A stretch of 64,000 nucleotides of DNA from Orlajensenia leifsoniae (GTDB lineage: Bacteria; Actinomycetota; Actinomycetes; Actinomycetales; Microbacteriaceae). Every line of letters starts with the position of its first letter. Position 1 is the stretch's first letter. The stretch lies in contig NZ_SPQZ01000004.1 in NCBI RefSeq assembly GCF_004570845.1, positions 434,001-498,000 of the forward strand, in the 5' to 3' direction. The notes beneath the pieces were generated by a model. It saw only the letters and a list, made by a program, of their open reading frames with translations. It was not told the DNA's origin and searched no databases. The position numbers and the translations under genes are program-made. This document shows, piece after piece, positions 42,902 to 51,801 of this stretch.

Positions 42902-44077
42902 ATGACGGTGTGGGACGAGCTGACGGGCCAGGCCGACGCCATCGCGGTGTTCCGAGCTGCAGCGGCAGCGGCATCCGCCACACCCACCGAGGGTGCAGCA
43001 GAGCAGGCCATGTCGCACGCCTGGCTGATCACGGGTCCGCCCGGATCGGGCCGGTCGAACCTCGCCTACGCCTTCGCGACGGCGCTCATCTCGGGTCACC
43101 CCGACGGCGACGACGCGACGGTCGCTCAGGTCGCGGCGCGCAGTCACCCCGACCTCACCGTCCTCAGCACCGAGGGGGTGTCGATCAAGGTCGACGACGT
43201 GCGCGCCATCGTGCGGTCGTCGTCGTACTCTCCGTCGGTCGGGCGGCATCGCGTGCTCGTGATCGAGGATGCCGACCGCATGCCCGAGCGCACCTCGAAC
43301 GTGCTGCTCAAGGCGCTGGAGGAACCGCCCGAGCGCACAGTGTGGATCCTCTGCGCCCCCAGCGAGGCCGACCTCATCCCCACCATCCGCTCCCGCGTCC
43401 GCTCCGTGCGCCTCCGGGTTCCGAGCATCGACGACGTGGCCGCGCTGCTCGTCGCACGCGATGGCGTCAGCCCCGAGGTCGCCGAGCGGGCCGCCCGTGA
43501 GGCCCAGAGCCACATCGGCATGGCGCGGCGGCTCGCCACGTCGAGTGAGGCCCGCGAACGTCGGGAGGCCACGCTGGTGTCAGCCCTCGGCATCCGCACG
43601 GTCTCGGATGCCGTCGCTGCGGCCGCCCGCATGATCGAGATCGCCGGCGACGACGCCAAGGCGATCACGCTCGAGCGCGATGCCGATGAACGCGAGAAAG
43701 CCCTCCGCTCTCTCGGCGTCGCCCCGGGCCAGACGCTGCCTCCTGCGCTGCGCGGCCAGATCAAGGCGCTCGAAGACGACCAGAAGCGCCGCGCCACCCG
43801 CAGCCTCCGAGACGGCATCGACCGCATTCTCGTCGACTTCTCCTCCCTGCACCGCGACGTGCTGATGCTGCAGCTGAACGGCGACTCCGCCATCATCAAT
43901 CGCGAGCTGCTGTCCAGGATCGAACGCGCGGCATCCGTGGGCAGTGCTGCCGAGACCCTGCGTTCGCTCGATGCCATCGCCGTCGCCCGCAAGCGCATCG
44001 AGGCCAACGTCGCCCCGCTCCTGGCCCTCGAAGCCATGCTCATGACCTTCCGCCGATCCGAGAGAGCCGCCGCGTGA
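42902..44077 (+). CDS. holB: DNA polymerase III delta-prime subunit
   Basis: 391 residues. It is part of the clamp loader that places the beta ring on DNA. The AAA+ domain shows GPPGSGRSN in place of a Walker A GxxGxGK(S/T), VIEDADRMPERTSNVLLKALEEPP and a sensor-like IRSRVRS, where active clamp-loader subunits have SRC. Both changes agree with a subunit that does not hydrolyse ATP. The clamp-loader collar domain follows from about 250. It overlaps the downstream hydrolase gene by GTGA. Confidence 0.9.
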   Translation: MTVWDELTGQADAIAVFRAAAAAASATPTEGAAEQAMSHAWLITGPPGSGRSNLAYAFATALISGHPDGDDATVAQVAARSHPDLTVLSTEGVSIKVDDVRAIVRSSSYSPSVGRHRVLVIEDADRMPERTSNVLLKALEEPPERTVWILCAPSEADLIPTIRSRVRSVRLRVPSIDDVAALLVARDGVSPEVAERAAREAQSHIGMARRLATSSEARERREATLVSALGIRTVSDAVAAAARMIEIAGDDAKAITLERDADEREKALRSLGVAPGQTLPPALRGQIKALEDDQKRRATRSLRDGIDRILVDFSSLHRDVLMLQLNGDSAIINRELLSRIERAASVGSAAETLRSLDAIAVARKRIEANVAPLLALEAMLMTFRRSERAAA

Positions 44078-45657
44078 TCCGACGACCGATGACCACGACA
44101 GCACGACCAGCGCGAACACTGCGAGAGGGGCGCAGCGGCCGCGGCAGGGCCGCCGTCGTCGGCGCCGCGGTCCTCGCGCTCGTTCTGACCGGCTGCGTGC
44201 CCTGGGCCGGAGGCGGAGCCGGAACGCACACCTCCACGCCGACCGGGGAGACGGCGCCCGCCGGTCTCGAGTCGTTCTACGGCCAGCAGCTGGAGTGGGA
44301 GGACTGCGGCGACGGATTCCAGTGCACGACGGCCGCGGCGCCGCTCGACTACCGGGCGCCGGGCGATGACAGCATCGACCTGGCCCTGGTGCGGCACCCG
44401 GCGACCGGAGACCGCCTCGGCTCGCTGCTAGTGAACCCGGGAGGCCCCGGGGGATCCGGCTACGACCTCGTGAAGGACTCCCTCGACTTCGCCGTCAGCG
44501 CCGACCTCCAGAAGCACTACGACATCATCGGCTTCGACCCCCGAGGGGTGAGCCGCTCGACGCCGGTGACCTGCTACGGACCCGAGCAGATGGACGCGTA
44601 CCTCTACGACATCACCCCCGGCGAACGGGGCAGCGATGACTGGCTCGCCGGGAGGACCGCCCGGGGGACGGCCTTCGCCGAGGCCTGCGACTCGAACACG
44701 GGAGCCCTCCTCGACAACGTCGACACCGAGAGCGCTGCCCGCGACCTCGACGTGCTGCGCGCGGCACTCGGCGACACCACCCTGAACTACCTCGGTTACT
44801 CCTACGGCACCTATCTCGGCGCCGTCTACGCCGGCCTGTTCCCGACGAAGGCCGGCCGCCTCGTGCTCGACGGCGCCATCGATCCGGCTGCCACCAACCT
44901 CGACGTGAACATCGAGCAGGCGAAGGGATTCGAGAGCGCCCTGCGGGCCTACCTCACCGACTGCCTCGGCGGAGCCGACTGCCCGTTCGAGGGCACCGTC
45001 GACGACGCCATGGGCACGGTCAAGGCGTTGCTCGACTCGGTGGACGCAACTCCCATCCGGGCATCCGATGGCCGCATGCTCGGCGGCGACACCCTCGTCA
45101 CCGCGATCATCTACCCGCTCTACTCGCAGCAGGGTTGGCCGGCGCTCAGCACCATGTTCGACTCCGTTCTGAGCGGATCCGCCGATCAGGCCATGTCGTT
45201 CGCCGACCAGTACAACGGGCGTGACGCATCAGGAACCTACAGCGACAACTCCTCCGAGGCCTTCTATGCCGTCAACTGCATGGATTACGAGTACGTGACG
45301 GATGCCGCCACCATGCGCGAACAGGAGCAGGAACTGGATGCCGCAGCCCCGGTCATCGGCGCCTACTTCGGGTTCGGCGACATCACGTGCACGACCTGGC
45401 CGTACACCTCGCGTGCGGAACGAGCGACGATTAGCGCCGAGGGCTCGCCGCCCATCGTCGTCATCGGCACGACGAACGACCCGGCGACGCCCTACGTCTG
45501 GGCGCAGTCGCTGGCCTCTCAACTCGACGATGGTCGCCTCATCACCTTCAACGGCGAGGGCCACACGGCGTACAACAAGTCGAACTCCTGCGTGAACGAC
45601 GCAGTCGACACCTTCCTCATCGAGGGAACCGCCCCCACCAGCGACCCCGACTGCTGA
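44074..45657 (+). CDS. Secreted lipoprotein alpha/beta hydrolase, TAP-like peptidase
   Basis: 527 residues, GTG start overlapping holB. A long basic N-terminus leads to the lipobox LVLTGC (Cys about 41). The hydrolase has VNPGGPGGSGY (oxyanion region), FDPRGVSRS, the nucleophile elbow GYSYGT and a final GEGHTAY with the His. The C-terminal segment CTTWPYTS to TAYNKSNSCVND is the TAP-like domain of tripeptidyl aminopeptidases. It is likely an exported aminopeptidase or esterase anchored to the membrane. The holB-hydrolase order is frequent in actinobacteria. Confidence 0.9.
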   Translation: MIRRPMTTTARPARTLREGRSGRGRAAVVGAAVLALVLTGCVPWAGGGAGTHTSTPTGETAPAGLESFYGQQLEWEDCGDGFQCTTAAAPLDYRAPGDDSIDLALVRHPATGDRLGSLLVNPGGPGGSGYDLVKDSLDFAVSADLQKHYDIIGFDPRGVSRSTPVTCYGPEQMDAYLYDITPGERGSDDWLAGRTARGTAFAEACDSNTGALLDNVDTESAARDLDVLRAALGDTTLNYLGYSYGTYLGAVYAGLFPTKAGRLVLDGAIDPAATNLDVNIEQAKGFESALRAYLTDCLGGADCPFEGTVDDAMGTVKALLDSVDATPIRASDGRMLGGDTLVTAIIYPLYSQQGWPALSTMFDSVLSGSADQAMSFADQYNGRDASGTYSDNSSEAFYAVNCMDYEYVTDAATMREQEQELDAAAPVIGAYFGFGDITCTTWPYTSRAERATISAEGSPPIVVIGTTNDPATPYVWAQSLASQLDDGRLITFNGEGHTAYNKSNSCVNDAVDTFLIEGTAPTSDPDC

Positions 45658-45769
45658 GTCATCGGCGCCGGTGGGGCCGCCGTCGTGTTCGTGAACGCCC
45701 GCCGGAGACGGTATGCTTTCCTACTGTGCCAAGCGGCATCGTCCCCAGAGGATGATCGCCGAGTGCCAC

Positions 45770-45842
45770 GCCGCCTTAGCTCAGTCGGCAGAGCGTCTCA
45801 CTCGTAATGAGAAGGTCGTGGGTTCGATTCCCACAGGCGGCC
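45770..45842 (+). tRNA. tRNA-Thr (CGT anticodon)
   Basis: 73 nt. The acceptor stem is GCCGCCT with AGGCGGC, the D arm contains AGCTCAGTCGGCAGAGC, and the anticodon arm is TCTCA-CTCGTAA-TGAGA with anticodon CGT at 45803-45805. The T arm contains GGTTCGATTCC. CCA is not encoded. It reads threonine ACG. Confidence 0.95.
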
Positions 45843-45896
45843 CCATCACAGCCCTCGCATCGCATCCCTCGGATTCGCCGACGCGTCGTCATGCCC

Positions 45897-45902
45897 TAGC
45901 CT
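45897..45902 (+). promoter_or_regulatory. -10 element of oxidoreductase gene, leaderless
   Basis: TAGCCT ends six bases before the ATG at 45909 and there is no ribosome site; a leaderless message is predicted. Confidence 0.45.
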
Positions 45903-45908
45903 CGAAGC

Positions 45909-46892
45909 ATGACTGATGCACTGCGCTGGGGAATCCTCGCCACGGGCGGAATCGCCCACGCCATGGCCAACGACCTCGTCCTGAACGGCTTCACCGTGCA
46001 GGCCGTCGGGTCACGCTCGCAGGAGTCGGCGGATGCCTTCGCCGCCGAGTTCGGCATTCCCAACGCCCACCCCAGCTACGCAGCTCTGGTGGCCGACCCC
46101 GAGGTCGACGTCATCTACGTGTCGACGCCGCATCCGTTCCACGCCGAGCATGCAACGCTCGCCCTCGAGGCCGGCAAGCACGTGCTCGTGGAGAAGCCGT
46201 TCACGCTGAACGCCGCCGAGGCGCGCCAGGTCGTCGACCTCGCCACCGAGAAGGGTCTCGTCGTACTCGAGGCCATGTGGACCCGCTGGCTGCCGCACAT
46301 GGTCCGCGTGCGCGAGATCATCGCAGCGGGCACCCTCGGAGAGGTGCACACCCTCATCGCCGACCACACCCAGGACCTCCCCGACGACCCCGGCCACCGC
46401 CTCAACGCCCTCGAGCTCGGCGGCGGCGCCCTGCTCGACCTCGGCATCTACCCGATCTCCTTCGCGTCCGACCTGTTCGGCACCCCCGAGACGATCCAGG
46501 CGTCAGCCACGTTCAAGGACACGGGGGCCGATGCCCAGGTCGCCACGATCTTCCGCTACGCCGGCGGCCAGATCGCCACGACCCTCTCGGCCAGTGACAC
46601 CCGGGGGCGCAACATCGCCACGATCCTCGGAACCGACGGCCGCATCGACATCGACTCCGTCTGGTACTCGCCGACCTCGTTCCGCGCCTACGACGCCGAC
46701 GGCGCCGAGATCGAGTCGTTCTCGTCCGATGTGACCGGCCGCGGCATGCAGTTCCAGGCCGCCGAGCTCGAGCGTCTCGTCGCCGCGGGAGCGACCTCCG
46801 GCGACATCCTGTCGACCGAGGAGACCGTGGCGGTGCTCGAGACCCTCGACGCGATCCGGGCCCAGATCGGCCTTCGCTACCCGGGCGAGTGA
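45909..46892 (+). CDS. Gfo/Idh/MocA family oxidoreductase
   Basis: 327 residues. The N-terminal Rossmann domain begins LRWGILATGGIAHAMAND and has the catalytic-type EKP in GKHVLVEKPFTLN. The C-terminal alpha/beta domain (residues 130-327) contains DLGIYPISFASDLFG, with the usual G-x-x-x-D-x-x-H region read here as ALLDLGIYPI. It uses NAD(P) to oxidise or reduce a sugar or related polyol. The substrate is unknown and no sugar cluster lies beside it. A lone promoter is likely, since tRNA-Thr precedes it. Confidence 0.9.
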   Translation: MTDALRWGILATGGIAHAMANDLVLNGFTVQAVGSRSQESADAFAAEFGIPNAHPSYAALVADPEVDVIYVSTPHPFHAEHATLALEAGKHVLVEKPFTLNAAEARQVVDLATEKGLVVLEAMWTRWLPHMVRVREIIAAGTLGEVHTLIADHTQDLPDDPGHRLNALELGGGALLDLGIYPISFASDLFGTPETIQASATFKDTGADAQVATIFRYAGGQIATTLSASDTRGRNIATILGTDGRIDIDSVWYSPTSFRAYDADGAEIESFSSDVTGRGMQFQAAELERLVAAGATSGDILSTEETVAVLETLDAIRAQIGLRYPGE

Positions 46893-46930
46893 TCGGCGCC
46901 GTCTTGCGGATTCTCTCAGGCGCGACCGCG

Positions 46931-46936
46931 TAGGCT
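46931..46936 (+). promoter_or_regulatory. -10 element of dacB, leaderless
   Basis: TAGGCT ends exactly seven bases before the ATG at 46944, with no ribosome site between. Confidence 0.5.
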
Positions 46937-46943
46937 GCCGCGA

Positions 46944-48401
46944 ATGACTGAAACGGATGCCCCGAGCACGCCGGCCGCTCCGGCCAGGGGTGGGCTCTTC
47001 CGAGCGCACCGCCGCGGCTGGACCATCGCCGGCGGCGCCGTCGCCGTGGCGCTGCTCGCCGGTGCCGCCCTCGCCTCCGGCGCTGCAGCCGGCAGCCCGG
47101 CGCCAGCGGCCACCCAGAAGGCAGCGGCATCCGCGACCCCGACGGCCACGCCGACCCCGACTCCCGACCCGCGGGCCACTCCGGCGGCTGCGGTACCCGC
47201 GAGCCGGCTGCGCACCTGCTCCGTGACCGATCTGGCCTCCGACGGCCGCCTCGCCTCGATGCAGGCCCAGGTGCTGAACGCCGCGACGGGCGAGGTGCTC
47301 TTCGACCGCGGCGGCACCACGCCCTCGCGCGCCGCGAGCGTCATGAAGGTGCTCACCACCGCTGCTGCGCTCAAGGTGCTCGGCCCCGACTACCGGGCGA
47401 CGACGACAGTGGTGAAGGGCTCGGAGCCGGGCTCCGCCGTGCTGGTCGGCGGCGGTGACCTCACCCTCTCGCGCCTGCCCTCGGGGGAGACGTCGGCGTA
47501 CGAGGGTGCCGCGCACCTCGACGACCTCGCGAACCAGGTGCGCACCGCATGGGCCGCCGATCCGTCGAACCCGCCCCTGACGAAGCTCATCCTCGACTCC
47601 TCTCTGTTCACCGGCCCCGACTGGCAGCCGAGCTGGAACTCCAAGGAGCAGTACGACGGCTACATGTCGCGCGTGACCGCCCTGCAGGTCGACGGCGACC
47701 GCGATGACCCGTACAGCAACACCTCGGCTCGCAGCGACGACCCCGTCGGACGCGCCGGACAGGCGTTCGCCGACCAGCTCGGCGGCATCCAGGCCATCGA
47801 ACTCGGAACGGCGCCGGCCGGCGCTGCTGCGCTCGGCAGCGTGCAGTCGGCCCCGGTGTCGACGCTGGTGCAGCAGTCGCTCATCGTCTCCGACAACACC
47901 ATCGCCGAGATGCTCGCCCGTCTCACGGCCGTCACCGCGGGAACCGGAAGCGACTTCTCGGCCATTCAGCCGGCCGTCATCGCGGCCCTCGACAGCTATG
48001 GCGTCGACACCGCCGGAATCGTCGTCGTCGACGGCTCGGGCCTGTCCGACGACAACGCCATCTCGCCGTCGTACCTCACCCGGCTGTTCGTAAAGATCAA
48101 TGCGCGGGAAGCGAACCTGGGCGTCATCGCCGACGGACTTCCCGTCGCCGGACGCTCCGGTTCGCTGTCGTACACCGACAGGTTCACCGGCGACGCATCG
48201 GTCGCCGACGGCTCGGTGTTCGCCAAGACCGGGTGGATCGACACCGGGTACACCCTCTCCGGCATCATCGCCGCCTCGGACGGGACCCCGCTGACGTTCG
48301 CCGTCTACGCCCTCGGCGACGTGAGCGAAGACGCCAAGACCGCCATCGACCTGCTCACGGCGGGCTTCTACAGCTGCGGCGACAACCTCTCCAACAACTG
48401 A
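46944..48401 (+). CDS. dacB: D-alanyl-D-alanine carboxypeptidase/endopeptidase, S13 family (PBP4)
   Basis: 485 residues. A cytoplasmic stub is followed by one membrane helix (about 30-50) and a Pro/Thr-rich linker. The penicillin-binding domain has SVMK (catalytic Ser and Lys), SDN in VSDNTIAEMLARL, and KTG in AKTGWIDTGY. A large inserted domain between SVMK and SDN is typical of the S13 family. It trims stem peptides or cuts cross-links in peptidoglycan. In Mycobacterium the homologue is Rv3627c. It is 26 bases upstream of the M20 peptidase gene. Confidence 0.92.
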   Translation: MTETDAPSTPAAPARGGLFRAHRRGWTIAGGAVAVALLAGAALASGAAAGSPAPAATQKAAASATPTATPTPTPDPRATPAAAVPASRLRTCSVTDLASDGRLASMQAQVLNAATGEVLFDRGGTTPSRAASVMKVLTTAAALKVLGPDYRATTTVVKGSEPGSAVLVGGGDLTLSRLPSGETSAYEGAAHLDDLANQVRTAWAADPSNPPLTKLILDSSLFTGPDWQPSWNSKEQYDGYMSRVTALQVDGDRDDPYSNTSARSDDPVGRAGQAFADQLGGIQAIELGTAPAGAAALGSVQSAPVSTLVQQSLIVSDNTIAEMLARLTAVTAGTGSDFSAIQPAVIAALDSYGVDTAGIVVVDGSGLSDDNAISPSYLTRLFVKINAREANLGVIADGLPVAGRSGSLSYTDRFTGDASVADGSVFAKTGWIDTGYTLSGIIAASDGTPLTFAVYALGDVSEDAKTAIDLLTAGFYSCGDNLSNN

Positions 48402-48427
48402 CCGCGTCGAACGATCGGGGCTGATCC

Positions 48428-49606
48428 GTGGGCGATGACGAACTGATCGACCTCGTGCGGGAGCTCGTCGCGATCCCGTCGGTCAACCCCTCGCTCGGCG
48501 ACGGAGGCGAAGGCGAAGGCAGCGGCGGTGGCACCGGAGAGGCCGCCGTCGCCCGGTTCGCCGCCGGCTGGCTGGCCGCCCGCGGATTCGAGGTGTGGCT
48601 GGCCGGCCGTGACGCGAATCGTCCGAGCGTCCTGGCCGTTGCACCGGGCAGCGGCGACGGGCGCACCCTGCTCATCAACGGACATCTCGACACCGTCGGC
48701 GTCGACGCCTTCACGGGCGACCCCTTCGACGCGCGGATATCCGGGGGACGGATGTTCGGCCGCGGCGTGTACGACATGAAGAGCGGCGCAGCGGCGGCGA
48801 TGATCGCCGCGAGCCGAGCCACTGCGTCGGGGCTGCGAGGCGACGTCGTGCTCACCCTCGTGGCCGACGAGGAGTTCGCGTCGGCGGGCACCGAGGACTC
48901 CCTCCTCGCCCTCGCCGAGCGCGGCATCCGTGCCGACGGGGCCATCGTCGGGGAGCCGACGGGCTCCCGACTCACCGTGGCGCACCGCGGCTTCGCGTGG
49001 TTCACGCTGGCGATCACCGGCGTTCCCGCCCATGGCTCCCAGCCCGAACTGGGCGTCGACGCCATCGACTACGCCACCGACGTGCTCCTCGCGCTGCGTG
49101 CCCTCGACGTCGAGCTCGACGCTCGACCGGCGCATCCGATGCTTCCCCGATCCACAGTGCGCGTCGCGAGGATCGACGCCGGAACCGACGCCGCGACTGT
49201 CGCCGCCCGGGCGAGCCTGACCATCGAACGTCGCACCCTTCCCGGCGAGACCCCGGCCGAGGTGCGCCGCGAGCTCGAGGCCGCGATCGCGTCCGTCGCC
49301 GCGGCCGACGGCATCCGGTGGGAACTGACCGAGCTGGTGTCTCGGGCGGCGTTCGAGACGCCCACGGATGCCGCGATCCAGCGGGTCGTGAGCGATGCCG
49401 TGGCGCACGTGACGGGGTCGCCCGTCGAGCTGCAGGGCGATCCGTGGTGGACTGATGCCGGGCTCCTCGCCGAAGCGGGCATCCCCACGGTGCTGTTCGG
49501 CGTCGACGGCAGCGGAGCCCACGCGCCCGATGAATGGGTCGACCTGGCCTCCGTGCAGCGGCTCGCTGCAGTGCTGGAGCGCTCGATCGCCGACTTCTGC
49601 TCCTGA
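48428..49606 (+). CDS. M20 family metallopeptidase (ArgE/DapE-like)
   Basis: 392 residues from a GTG. Metal ligands and catalytic acids are visible in order: INGHLDTVGVD (His, Asp), GRGVYDMKSGAA (Asp bridging the two zincs), VADEEFASAG (Glu-Glu), GEPTGSRL and a late GSGAHAPDEWVD (His). The dimerisation domain lies at about 175-285 (HRGFAWFTLAITG). These enzymes hydrolyse acyl-amino acids or dipeptides; members in this group include acetylornithine deacetylase and succinyl-diaminopimelate desuccinylase. Which one this is cannot be told without neighbours from either pathway. Confidence 0.88.
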   Translation: MGDDELIDLVRELVAIPSVNPSLGDGGEGEGSGGGTGEAAVARFAAGWLAARGFEVWLAGRDANRPSVLAVAPGSGDGRTLLINGHLDTVGVDAFTGDPFDARISGGRMFGRGVYDMKSGAAAAMIAASRATASGLRGDVVLTLVADEEFASAGTEDSLLALAERGIRADGAIVGEPTGSRLTVAHRGFAWFTLAITGVPAHGSQPELGVDAIDYATDVLLALRALDVELDARPAHPMLPRSTVRVARIDAGTDAATVAARASLTIERRTLPGETPAEVRRELEAAIASVAAADGIRWELTELVSRAAFETPTDAAIQRVVSDAVAHVTGSPVELQGDPWWTDAGLLAEAGIPTVLFGVDGSGAHAPDEWVDLASVQRLAAVLERSIADFCS

Positions 49607-49676
49607 GTCGACCGCCCGACGGTGCCTCTCGTCGGCTGTCGCGCGATAATCGAGGGACGAACATCGGGAGGCTGAC

Positions 49677-50300
49677 GTGACACGGGCACTGTTCATCATC
49701 GACGTGCAGAACGACTTCACCGAGGGTGGCGCCCTGGGCGTCGAGGGGGGTGCTGCCGTCGCGGCCGGAGTGAGTGCGCTGCTGGAGCGGCATCCCGACG
49801 CCTACGACGTCGTGTTCGCCTCACGCGACTGGCACGACGGCGGAAACGACAACGGCGGACATTTCGCGACGGATGCCGCTCCGGATTTCGTCGACACCTG
49901 GCCGTCGCACTGCGTCTCGGGAACGGCCGGAGCCGAGTACCACCCCGACCTCGCCACCGACGGAATCGACGTTCACGTGCGCAAGGGGCAGGGCGTTCCC
50001 GCGTATTCGATCTTCGAGGGCACGACGGAGCAGGGGGAGACGGTCTCGGAACTGCTGACGGCACGCGGTGTGACCGCCGTCGACGTCGTCGGAATCGCCA
50101 CGGACTACTGCGTGCGGGCCAGTGCGCTCGACGCCGTCGAGCACGGCCAGCACGTGCGCGTGCTCACAGACCTCGTGGCCGGTGTCGCTCCCGACTCCAG
50201 TGCGGCGGCCCTCGCCGAGCTGGCGCACGCCGGCGTCGAGATCACGGCGTCGGAGGCCGCGGTGGGGGAGACGGGCGCACAGGACGCACCCGAGGAGTGA
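49677..50300 (+). CDS. Nicotinamidase-like isochorismatase-fold hydrolase
   Basis: 207 residues from a GTG with GGGAGG upstream. The catalytic triad is in place: Asp in FIIDVQNDF, Lys in HVRKGQG, and Cys in GIATDYCVRAS. Metal ligands typical of nicotinamidase are seen in SRDWHDGGNDNGGHFA. Nicotinamidase (PncA) converts nicotinamide to nicotinate for NAD salvage. It overlaps the next gene by four bases. Length fits PncA (about 190-210). Confidence 0.88.
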   Translation: MTRALFIIDVQNDFTEGGALGVEGGAAVAAGVSALLERHPDAYDVVFASRDWHDGGNDNGGHFATDAAPDFVDTWPSHCVSGTAGAEYHPDLATDGIDVHVRKGQGVPAYSIFEGTTEQGETVSELLTARGVTAVDVVGIATDYCVRASALDAVEHGQHVRVLTDLVAGVAPDSSAAALAELAHAGVEITASEAAVGETGAQDAPEE

Positions 50301-51067
50301 CACGCTTCTCCGTGTCGGCTGACGGCACCCGCATCGCCTACGACGTTCATGGTGCGAGCGGTGGCACCGGGATCGCCGCGGTCGCCGGCTCCGGGCAGCC
50401 GCCGATCCTCCTGGTGCACGGCTTCGCCTCCGACCCACGCGTCACCTGGGAGGCCACAGGGTGGGTGCGCTTCCTTCAGCGCGCCGGCCGCGAGGTCATC
50501 ACCGTCGACCTGCGCGGTCACGGACGCAGCGACAGCCCTGCCGACGCCGCCCGCTACACCCCGAACGCGCAGGCCGCCGACCTGCGCGCCGTGCTCGACG
50601 CGGCTCACGTCGACCTGGTGGACGTCGTCGCCTACTCGATGGGCACCAGGATCGCCTCGGCGTTCGCCCAGCTCGAGCCGTCCGGCATCCGTCGCCTCGT
50701 GCTCGGCGGTACGGGCCCCCTCGAGGTCTTCGCGACCTGGCGGGGTGACGACGTCGAACGGATGCTGCGCACGGCCGACTTCGCCGGCAACCCGATCGCG
50801 CAGGCCGTCGTCGGGCCCGCGCTGGCGGCGGGAGCCGACCCCGCCGTGCTGCTGGCCTGCATCCGGGGCATGACCGGTGCCCCGCTCCTGCGACCCGGGG
50901 AGATCCCCGTGATGATCGTCGTGGGCGAGCTCGACCCCGTCGGAGCCGGAGCCGCGGAGCTCGCGGCCGAGTGGGGTGCATCGTTCGCATCGATCCCGGG
51001 CCGGGATCACATCAACGTCCTCACCGCCCGGGCCTTCAAGGACGCCGCGCTGGCATTCCTCGACTGA
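50297..51067 (+). CDS. Alpha/beta-fold hydrolase
   Basis: 256 residues, GTG start overlapping the nicotinamidase gene. It has the oxyanion strand ILLVHGFASDPRVTWE, VDLRGHGRSDSPA, nucleophile elbow AYSMG, an Asp in GELDPVG and a His in PGRDHINVL. No signal peptide is present, so it is cytoplasmic. The substrate is not evident; general esterase or C-C hydrolase families both share this pattern. An imperfect hairpin (GCTCG-CTGAGGAC-CGAGC, around 51077-51095) follows and may be its terminator. Confidence 0.85.
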   Translation: MTRFSVSADGTRIAYDVHGASGGTGIAAVAGSGQPPILLVHGFASDPRVTWEATGWVRFLQRAGREVITVDLRGHGRSDSPADAARYTPNAQAADLRAVLDAAHVDLVDVVAYSMGTRIASAFAQLEPSGIRRLVLGGTGPLEVFATWRGDDVERMLRTADFAGNPIAQAVVGPALAAGADPAVLLACIRGMTGAPLLRPGEIPVMIVVGELDPVGAGAAELAAEWGASFASIPGRDHINVLTARAFKDAALAFLD

Positions 51068-51131
51068 CCTCACGCCCGCTCGCTGAGGACCGAGCGAGGC
51101 GACCGCCCGAAGCGCGCGCGGGGCGAATCGT

Positions 51132-51740
51132 TCAGCGGTTGTGCGTCGCCTTCAGCACCCTGTATCCCATGCCGACGGCCTCGCGGGCGATGTCCAGGTC
51201 GGGGAACTCCTCGGTCATCCACCGGTGCAGCGAGTCGGCTCCGAGGTTCTTCTGCACCACGAGCCAGGCCTCGGAGTCCGCAGCGAGTCGCGGCATCCAG
51301 GTCTGGAGCAGGGCATGAAGCTCGGCCTTGCCGATGCGGATGGGCGGGTTTGACCAGATGGTCGAGAACGTCAGCCCGGCGGGAACATCCTCGGGCCGCA
51401 CGGCGTTGATGTTGGTGACGCCGACGGCAGCGGCGTTCCGACGCACCAGTTCCAGGGCACGATCGTTCACGTCGACAGCCCAGACCGTGGCATCCGGAGC
51501 CTCGAGGGCCATCGTCAGCGCGATGGGTCCCCAGCCCGAGCCGATGTCGAGCAGATCACCGTTCTGCGGGGGAGTCGGAACGTTGTCGAGAAGCACGGAA
51601 GTGCCATCGTCGATGTGATCGGGGCTGAACACTCCGCCAGCCGTCGTGAGAGTGAACTCCCGCCCGCTCAGCTGCACCGTGATCTGCCTCGGCTTCAGTT
51701 CGGTCGACGGGTCATTCGTGAAGTAATGCTCTGAAGCCAT
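51132..51740 (-). CDS. Class I SAM-dependent methyltransferase (RsmC/MTS-like)
   Basis: 202 residues. The SAM-binding motif I is LLDIGSGWGPIA, motif II is VWAVDVNDRAL, and motif IV is SNPPIRIGK, the NPP(F/Y) signature of N-methyltransferases on nucleic acid. It resembles the C-terminal half of RsmC, which methylates guanine in 16S rRNA; here the N-terminal half is missing, as in many Gram-positive homologues. The ATG at 51740 is chosen because a TAGTTT -10 lies seven bases upstream. It is divergent from hflX. Confidence 0.87.
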   Translation of the reverse strand: MASEHYFTNDPSTELKPRQITVQLSGREFTLTTAGGVFSPDHIDDGTSVLLDNVPTPPQNGDLLDIGSGWGPIALTMALEAPDATVWAVDVNDRALELVRRNAAAVGVTNINAVRPEDVPAGLTFSTIWSNPPIRIGKAELHALLQTWMPRLAADSEAWLVVQKNLGADSLHRWMTEEFPDLDIAREAVGMGYRVLKATHNR

Positions 51741-51747
51741 GAGAGGG

Positions 51748-51777
51748 AAACTACCCGACCGGGCTGAGTGAGACCAA
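51748..51777 (-). promoter_or_regulatory. Promoter of methyltransferase gene, leaderless
   Basis: On the minus strand TTGGTC (complement of 51772-51777) and TAGTTT (complement of 51748-51753) are spaced by 18 bases; the ATG follows seven bases after the -10. Confidence 0.6.
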
Positions 51778-51788
51778 TGGGGCAACGA

Positions 51789-51794
51789 TAGGAT
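51789..51794 (+). promoter_or_regulatory. -10 element of hflX, leaderless
   Basis: TAGGAT ends exactly seven bases before the hflX ATG at 51802; the divergent methyltransferase promoter is immediately adjacent. Confidence 0.55.
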
Positions 51795-51801
51795 TGACGC
51801 A

